Below are positions 58,982 through 64,000 of a DNA stretch of 64,000 nucleotides, in pieces; position 1 is the first letter of the stretch; each line of letters begins with the position of its first letter. Below the pieces are notes generated by a model. That model saw only the letters and a program-made list of their open reading frames with translations. It was not told the origin of the DNA and did no database searches. Location of the stretch: positions 118,127 through 182,126 of the forward strand of contig NZ_KB904636.1 in assembly GCF_000380165.1 (NCBI RefSeq), read 5' to 3'. Origin of the DNA: Wenjunlia vitaminophila DSM 41686. Lineage in GTDB: Bacteria; Actinomycetota; Actinomycetes; Streptomycetales; Streptomycetaceae. A program made the position numbers and the translations under genes.

Positions 58982-59960
58982 TGCGGCGCAGCAGGTGGCG
59001 GCGTTCGGCGTAAGCCATGTCGTCGCGCCACAGCCGGGCGGAGGCGGCGGCCATCAGGGGGCGCAGCACCGGAGCCGCGCGGCGGGCCAGGGAGAAACCG
59101 CGGCGGTGCGAGCTGGCGACGACGGCCTCGATGACGGCGGTGCTGGGGTGCGGGTGGGAGTCCGCGGTCAGCGGGGTCGCGTGGGTCTCCACCACCGAGC
59201 CGGTCCCCTCGCCGTCGGTGATGCGCATGACCACGGTGCGCGGCCCCGGCGCGGTGAACACCGCCTCGACCGGGGCCACCAGGCGGCCGGCGACCTTGAA
59301 CGCGACCCGGACGGTGAGTCCGTCGTCGCCGACCGGTGCCGGGTCCACGGTGAGGTCGGCGAAGGCGTACGGGTGGAACCAGGCCCCGTGCCAGGGGTCC
59401 AGGCGGTTGGCGACGACGTCCTGCGGTTCGCAGGCGCCCTGGGTGACCGTCACCGCGTCCACCGATCCGCCGGGGTCCGGCCGGTCCGGCACGCGTGGCG
59501 AGGGCCAGGGGTCCTCACCTCCCACCGCGTCCAGACGGCACCACACCAGGACGCCGTCGTCGTGCACCGGGTAGGGCTCCCAGCCGGCGAACGGCCCGCC
59601 GTCGAGAACGAGCCCGTGCCAGTGGCAGACCACCCGGTCCTGGCAGACCCGGCTGCGGGCGAGGGGCGCGCCCAGGTGCGGGCAGGCACCGGGGCCGGCA
59701 CGCACCGCACCGTCCCGGCCTCGCCAGGCGATGACCTCCTGCCCGCCCACGCACCGCGCCAGGACGCGGCCGACCCGGACGTCCCTGGTGCCGGCGAGGA
59801 CGTACCAGTTGCCGGTGGGTCGGGCGGCGGCGGCCAGGACCGCGGCGTCGATGACCGCCGGCCGTGCCTGACGCCAGGTGGGGGCCGGCGGTCCGGGTCG
59901 GGTACGACTCAGCACCAGCGGGAAACGGGCGCGGCGCCCGGCGCCGGGGCCGGCGGTCAC
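58977..59960 (-). CDS. Rieske non-heme iron oxygenase-like protein of the carotenoid locus
   Basis: The 327-residue protein has a Rieske [2Fe-2S] site with Cys93-x-His95 ('CPHLGAPL') and Cys112-x2-His115 ('CHWHGL'). A mononuclear iron motif of the Asp-x2-His-x4-His type follows at Asp188, His191 and His196 ('[12 protein letters not shown]'). It can therefore be a catalytic Rieske oxygenase, not only an electron carrier. The C-terminal domain resembles DUF5914, seen near actinobacterial crt genes. It probably hydroxylates or otherwise oxidises a carotenoid; the substrate is inference from position. The GTG at 59960 overlaps the crtB stop (GTGA) and has GGAGG upstream. It is the last gene of the crtI-crtB unit. 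Confidence 0.83.
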   Translation of the reverse strand: MTAGPGAGRRARFPLVLSRTRPGPPAPTWRQARPAVIDAAVLAAAARPTGNWYVLAGTRDVRVGRVLARCVGGQEVIAWRGRDGAVRAGPGACPHLGAPLARSRVCQDRVVCHWHGLVLDGGPFAGWEPYPVHDDGVLVWCRLDAVGGEDPWPSPRVPDRPDPGGSVDAVTVTQGACEPQDVVANRLDPWHGAWFHPYAFADLTVDPAPVGDDGLTVRVAFKVAGRLVAPVEAVFTAPGPRTVVMRITDGEGTGSVVETHATPLTADSHPHPSTAVIEAVVASSHRRGFSLARRAAPVLRPLMAAASARLWRDDMAYAERRHLLRRT

Positions 59961-61003
59961 GGGGCGTCCCTCCGGGCAGGGCGCCCGGGCGCCGTGGCGT
60001 CGCCGGGCCGTCGGTCGGCTGGGTAGGGCGGGTCGGGGACGTGGAGTGGCCGTGGGCCGCGGTGCCGGCGGTGGGCGCGCAGTCGGGCCGCGGTCACCGC
60101 GGCGGCCCCACGGGTGGCCGTGGCGACGCGGCGCGCCCTGGACACCGTCACCCTGCGGTGCAGCACCGGGTACCCCGCGGCAGCCGCGGCGTCCAGGATT
60201 CGGGAGTACAGGGTGAACGCGACGGCGACACACGGCCGCGAGGCGGGCTCCAGCATGGCGATGCCGGGCGCGGCCTCGCGGTACACGGCCCGGGTGAGCG
60301 CCGCGGTGTGGGCGAGGGCCGCGTGGATGCGCGGGTCGGTGCGTCCGCTGGCCCGGCTCCACTGCAGCAGGGCGCGGTCCACTCCGTGGGCGGCCAGCAG
60401 GTCGGCTGGGAGGTAGATCCGGCCGCGGTCGAGGTCCTCCCCCACGTCGCGGAGGAAGTTGGTCAGCTGGAAGGCGACACCGAGCGCGGCGGCGTAGGGC
60501 TCGGCTTCGGCGCGGGTGGTGACGGTTCCCAGCACGGGCACCATCTGCAGGCCGATGACGGCGGCCGAGCCGTGCATGTAGCGCCGCAGCGCGGCGTAGT
60601 CGGCGTAGTCCCGCACGTGCAGGTCCATCCGCATCGAGGCCAGGAAGTCGGTGAAGTGCCGGTGGGCGATGCCGTAGGTCCGCGCGGTGTGGGCCAGGGC
60701 CCGGATGACGGGTTCGCTGCCGCTCCCGGTCCGCAGCCCGGTGGTCAGCTCCTCCTCGACGGCGGCCAGTGCCGCGGCGCGGCGCGCCAAGGTGGCCCCC
60801 GCCGGCCAGGAGTCGACGATGTCGTCGGCGAAACGGGCGAAGCCGTACAGGGCGTGGACGGCGGGTCGCCGGCCGGGCGGCAGGAGGCGGGTGGCCAGGA
60901 AGTAGGTGCGTCCGTGCCGGGCGTTGAGGGCCCGGCACCGTGCGTAGTCCCGGCGCAGCGCGGGTTCGGTGATGCCCGCGGCGGTCAGCTCGCGGCCCGT
61001 CAT
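59957..61003 (-). CDS. crtB: Phytoene synthase
   Basis: The 348-residue enzyme shows the squalene/phytoene synthase aspartate-rich motifs: '[18 protein letters not shown]' (DDIVD) and '[20 protein letters not shown]' (DVGED). Other family text includes '[20 protein letters not shown]' and '[13 protein letters not shown]'. It joins two GGPP molecules to phytoene at the membrane surface. The ATG at 61003 shares one base with the crtI stop (TGATG) and sets the frame start clearly. The C-terminal 50 residues are an Arg/Pro/His-rich extension beyond the usual end. Confidence 0.95.
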   Translation of the reverse strand: MTGRELTAAGITEPALRRDYARCRALNARHGRTYFLATRLLPPGRRPAVHALYGFARFADDIVDSWPAGATLARRAAALAAVEEELTTGLRTGSGSEPVIRALAHTARTYGIAHRHFTDFLASMRMDLHVRDYADYAALRRYMHGSAAVIGLQMVPVLGTVTTRAEAEPYAAALGVAFQLTNFLRDVGEDLDRGRIYLPADLLAAHGVDRALLQWSRASGRTDPRIHAALAHTAALTRAVYREAAPGIAMLEPASRPCVAVAFTLYSRILDAAAAAGYPVLHRRVTVSRARRVATATRGAAAVTAARLRAHRRHRGPRPLHVPDPPYPADRRPGDATAPGRPARRDAP

Positions 61004-62574
61004 CACACACCGGTTCCCGTGCGAGGTGGGGCCGGGGGGCGCGGCACGGCAGCCCGCGGGGGCGCGCCCGTGCGGCGTGGGGTGCGGCGGTGGGGGCCGG
61101 TGATCCGGGCGGCGGCGAGCTTGCCGGAGATCAGCACGGGCGGGATGCCGACACCGGGCGTGGTGCCGCATCCCGCCAGCACCGCGTTGTCGATGCCGGC
61201 GACGAGGTTCCGCGGGCGGAAGGGCCCGGTCTGGGCGAGGGTGTGGGCGGCGGAGAACGGGGTGCCCGCGGCCATCCCGGCGTCGGTCCAGTCCGCGGGG
61301 GTGAACAGCAGCTCGTGCTCGACCGCGGCGTCCAGCCCGGTCAGGCCGCGTCGTTCCAGTTCCCTGACCAGCACGTCGCGGTAGCGCGGCGCCAGCGTCC
61401 GCCAGGTCCCGGCGCTCGGACCGGTGGCGGTGTTCGGGCACGGCGCCAGGATGGAGTGCAGGTGCTTGCCGGGTGGGGCGAGGGCGGGATCGTGCGTGGT
61501 CGGCCGGGAGACCAGCAGCGACGGGTCGGTCATCAGCCTGCCCGCCCGGGTCACCTCGGTGAACGTCTGCCTCCAGGCACGGCCGAAGAACAGGGTGTGG
61601 TGGGCCAGGTCGTCCCACGTCCGGTCGGTGCCGACGTGCAGCACCACCGCGGACGGCGCGTGCCGCAGGCGCGGCACGCGCCGCGGGGTCCTGCCCAGGA
61701 GCCGGTACGCCATCGGCAGGTCGCAGGTCAGGACCACGGCGTCGCAGGCCAGCCGCTGCCCCCGCGCGGTGATCACCGCACGCACCCGGTCACCGGACCG
61801 CTCCAGGGCGGTGACCTCGCTGTCCCACTCCAGTCGGGCACCGGCCTCGGCAGCGGCGTCCGCCAGGGCCGTGGCGACGGCGTGGACGCCCCCGCGCGGG
61901 AAGTAGACCCCCGCGACCGTGTCCATGTAGGCGATCACCGCGTACGCCGCCAGCGCTCGGGCCGGTGACACGCCCGCGTACAGCGCCTGGAAGCTGAACA
62001 CCCTCCGCAGTCGCTCGTCCCGCAGGAAGCGGCTGACCTGCGCGTCGAGGCGGCCGAATCCGCCCAGGCGCGCCAGCGCGAGCAGGTCGCGGTGGAGCAC
62101 GTCCCGGGGCGAGTCGAAGTTCGTGTCGATGAAGCGGGGCATCTGGACCCGGAACATCTGCTCCAACCACTGGCGCAGCCGCCGGTAACCCGCTGCTTCC
62201 CGCGGCCCGGCGAACCGCCGGACCTCCTCCTCCATGGCGTCGGCCGCGGTGTGCACCTCCAACCGGGAACCGTCTGCGAACCGGGCGCGGTACGCGGGGT
62301 GCAGCTCCCGCAGCTCCAGCCGGCCGTCCAGCGAGGCACCGACCGCGGCGAGGGCCTCATCGATCAGGTGCGGCATGGTCAACACGGTCGGGCCGGTGTC
62401 GACGAGGAAGCCGCCGACGTCCACGCGGCCCGCCCGGCCACCCGGCCCCGCGCCCCGTTCCACCACCGTGACCTGCCTGCCCGCCCCCAACAGGTGCAAC
62501 GTCGCCGACAGGCCGGAGAGCCCGGCGCCGACCACCACCACATGGTCGGTTCGACCGGGGACGGAACGCGTCAC
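61003..62574 (-). CDS. crtI: Phytoene desaturase
   Basis: The 523-residue flavoprotein has the CrtI N-terminal FAD motif ('[20 protein letters not shown]', '[20 protein letters not shown]'). The C-terminal CrtI signature appears in '[20 protein letters not shown]' and '[20 protein letters not shown]'. It converts phytoene to lycopene. The GTG at 62574 has GGAG about 9 bp upstream and places the FAD fold 10 residues in; the longer frame to 62862 is not protein-like. It is the first gene of crtI-crtB-Rieske on the minus strand. A Pro/Arg-rich C-terminal tail of about 30 residues follows the fold. Confidence 0.94.
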   Translation of the reverse strand: MTRSVPGRTDHVVVVGAGLSGLSATLHLLGAGRQVTVVERGAGPGGRAGRVDVGGFLVDTGPTVLTMPHLIDEALAAVGASLDGRLELRELHPAYRARFADGSRLEVHTAADAMEEEVRRFAGPREAAGYRRLRQWLEQMFRVQMPRFIDTNFDSPRDVLHRDLLALARLGGFGRLDAQVSRFLRDERLRRVFSFQALYAGVSPARALAAYAVIAYMDTVAGVYFPRGGVHAVATALADAAAEAGARLEWDSEVTALERSGDRVRAVITARGQRLACDAVVLTCDLPMAYRLLGRTPRRVPRLRHAPSAVVLHVGTDRTWDDLAHHTLFFGRAWRQTFTEVTRAGRLMTDPSLLVSRPTTHDPALAPPGKHLHSILAPCPNTATGPSAGTWRTLAPRYRDVLVRELERRGLTGLDAAVEHELLFTPADWTDAGMAAGTPFSAAHTLAQTGPFRPRNLVAGIDNAVLAGCGTTPGVGIPPVLISGKLAAARITGPHRRTPRRTGAPPRAAVPRPPAPPRTGTGV

Positions 62575-62897
62575 CGCGCCCGCTCCACCTTCGGGGCCCG
62601 CCCCGAGCGGGGCTGGCCCCACCCCGCGACCGCCGGCGTCCCCCTTGCGCCGACCGATGAGCACAGCAGACTGGCAGACAACATGAGGAGGCCCCTTCCC
62701 GCCAGGCCGGACAACGACGTCCTCTCTTCTACCGGAGCGTCGGCGTTCCGTGACGCACCGCCACGGGTCCTTCGTCCGGCAGCGGCACTGACGCACCACG
62801 AGAGCGGTCGGAACAGGTGGGTCCCGCGAGCCCTCCCGAGGCGGGCCGGGCCGAAGGGTCATGGTTGCGGGTCGGCAGCGCCCCTACACTCCAGTGG
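62575..62897. other. 323-bp divergent promoter region upstream of crtI
   Basis: This holds the crtI leader on one side and the GNAT promoter on the other. For the GNAT gene, TACACT (62885-62890) is a good -10 element 8 bp before the GTG, implying a leaderless mRNA. For crtI, I see no certain promoter. crtE, litR or other genes are absent here. Confidence 0.4.
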
Positions 62898-63347
62898 GTG
62901 CAACCCACGATGATCAGGCGTGCCGTCGCCCAGGACGCGGAGCGCCTCACCACGCTGATCCGGACGTCGGGCGCCTACCGGGGGAAGTACGCCTCGATCG
63001 TCTCCGACTACCGGGTCACCCCGGACTACATCGCCCGGCACCGCGTCTTCCTGGCACTCGATGTTGCCGGAAGGCTGTTGGGCTTCTACGCCTTGGTGCG
63101 GGAACCGCCGGAGCTGGACCTGGCTTTCGTGGCGGACGAGGCACAGGGAGAAGGCGTCGGCCGCCTCCTGATGGAGCACATGCTCGAGCAGGCCAGGGAA
63201 GTCGGCCTGACCCACGTGCGCGTCGTGTCCCACCCACCCGCCGAGGAGTTCTACCGACACCTGGGCGCGGAGCGGGTGGGCACGGTTGCGCCCTCGCCGC
63301 CCGAGATCACCTGGGAACGCCCAGAACTGCGGTTCACCGTCACGTGA
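62898..63347 (+). CDS. GNAT-family N-acetyltransferase
   Basis: The 149-residue protein has the GNAT motif A in 'LDLAFVADEAQGEGVGRLLM' and motif B-like 'EEFYRHLGAERVGTV'. N-terminal 'MIRRAVAQDAERLTTLIRTS' fits the fold. It would transfer acetyl from acetyl-CoA to an unknown amine. Two starts are possible: GTG 62898, placed 8 bp after a -10-like TACACT and so leaderless, or ATG 62910. It is divergent from crtI and unlikely to belong to the carotenoid pathway. Confidence 0.85.
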   Translation: MQPTMIRRAVAQDAERLTTLIRTSGAYRGKYASIVSDYRVTPDYIARHRVFLALDVAGRLLGFYALVREPPELDLAFVADEAQGEGVGRLLMEHMLEQAREVGLTHVRVVSHPPAEEFYRHLGAERVGTVAPSPPEITWERPELRFTVT

Positions 63348-63407
63348 CCGTGCACCGGCGCCCCACCCCGCACCGGGGGGAACCCGTTCGCACGGCCGGC
63401 GGTCGCC

Positions 63408-63725
<318 letters not shown>

Positions 63726-63798
63726 CTACCTGGGCTGGGGCGGCCGAGCGAAATGAAGCGAGCGCGCTCGTCCCTGATCGTCGGCACCCACACACAGC

Positions 63799-63825
63799 GC
63801 CGCTCCCGTTGGTGGTGGGAGCGGC
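63799..63825. terminator. Hairpin terminator after the M23 peptidase gene
   Basis: GCCGCTCCC (63799-63807) and GGGAGCGGC (63817-63825) are exact complements around a 9-base loop, 39 bp after the stop of the minus-strand peptidase gene. Confidence 0.6.
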
Positions 63826-63863
63826 AGCCGTGGTGTCATCTGTTTCGTTGGTGACCCGGTGGG

Positions 63864-64000
63864 TCAGAGGTTGATGCCCTTGGTCTGGAGGTAGTGGACG
63901 GGTTCGATGGCGGAGCCGTAGATCGGGGTGTTGCGGACCTCGAAGTGCAGGTGGGGGCCGCTGGAGTTGCCGGTGTTACCGGACAGGGCGATCTGCTGGC
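63864..64000 (-). CDS. M23-family metallopeptidase (C-terminal end, partial)
   Basis: The gene runs off the right edge, and 44 codons plus the stop are visible. The text '[20 protein letters not shown]' followed by '[18 protein letters not shown]' is the C-terminal end of the LytM/M23 fold; HxH in 'PHLHFEV' provides a zinc ligand and catalytic His. Such enzymes cut peptidoglycan cross-bridges outside the membrane or act as morphogenetic factors. The signal peptide and other domains lie outside the window. Confidence 0.88.
   Translation of the reverse strand, partial: QQIALSGNTGNSSGPHLHFEVRNTPIYGSAIEPVHYLQTKGINL

Overview
This window is high-GC actinomycete chromosome. Evidence: strongly GC-biased third codon positions, frequent GTG/TTG starts, many 1-4 bp gene overlaps, GC-rich hairpins between genes, and families typical of filamentous actinobacteria (ECF41 sigma factor, maltokinase-cap protein, crt cluster with crtU, mycothiol-type DinB remnant, SecDF fusion). 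The mix would suit a Nocardiopsis-like or related Streptosporangiales organism, but that is an inference. I saw no tRNA, rRNA, CRISPR array, transposase or phage module.

Layout. 1-3.2 kb: end of a threo-aldose (L-fucose-type) dehydrogenase, then lutABC for L-lactate oxidation. 3.4-4.2 kb: a frameshifted DinB/maleylpyruvate-isomerase-like remnant and a small basic protein. 4.6-7.9 kb: a minimal class II lanthipeptide locus (precursor plus LanM, no transporter or protease). 7.9-9.5 kb: an ECF41 sigma factor divergent from its usual partner, a carboxymuconolactone-decarboxylase-like protein, with a recognisable ECF41 promoter between them. 9.6-20.1 kb: UvrA-like ABC protein, a secreted beta-propeller/PKD protein, a PGRP-type amidase, a maltokinase-cap protein and a second EF-G-like GTPase. 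20.8-22.4 kb: an MFS remnant and an AraC regulator.

22.3-28.9 kb: a tightly overlapping catabolic operon (APC permease, FGGY glycerol-kinase-like kinase, GlpA-like FAD dehydrogenase with a [2Fe-2S] tail, opine-oxidase-like FAD subunit) preceded by a DeoR regulator with a direct-repeat operator candidate. 29.1-30.8 kb: two DksA/TraR zinc-finger proteins and a short MreB-like actin homologue. 31.1-35.6 kb: NarL-type two-component system, a small secreted protein and fused SecDF. 35.7-38.5 kb: flippase-like membrane protein, cytidine-deaminase-like enzyme and secreted glycerophosphodiesterase. 39.0-46.3 kb: a carbohydrate locus with a 1009-residue secreted multidomain protein (PA14, PQQ-sugar-dehydrogenase-like propeller, CBM, DUF1080), inositol-phosphate-synthase-like and Gfo/Idh/MocA enzymes, and a ROK regulator.

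46.7-54.3 kb: PPOX flavoprotein, MOSC protein, oligogalacturonate-lyase-like propeller, GNAT, and a P-type ATPase translationally coupled to a TrkA/RCK protein. 54.3-62.6 kb: a carotenoid (predicted isorenieratene) locus with an iron-sulfur photolyase/cryptochrome, crtY-crtU on one strand and crtI-crtB-Rieske oxygenase on the other; crtE is not in the window. 62.9-64 kb: GNAT, a CstR-like persulfide-sensing repressor with a clear palindromic operator, and the end of an M23 peptidase gene running off the edge.

Most convincing items for follow-up: the two-gene lanthipeptide locus, the ECF41 promoter pair, the P-type ATPase/TrkA pair, the Rieske oxygenase in the carotenoid locus, the APC/FGGY/GlpA-like operon of unknown substrate, and the CstR operator.
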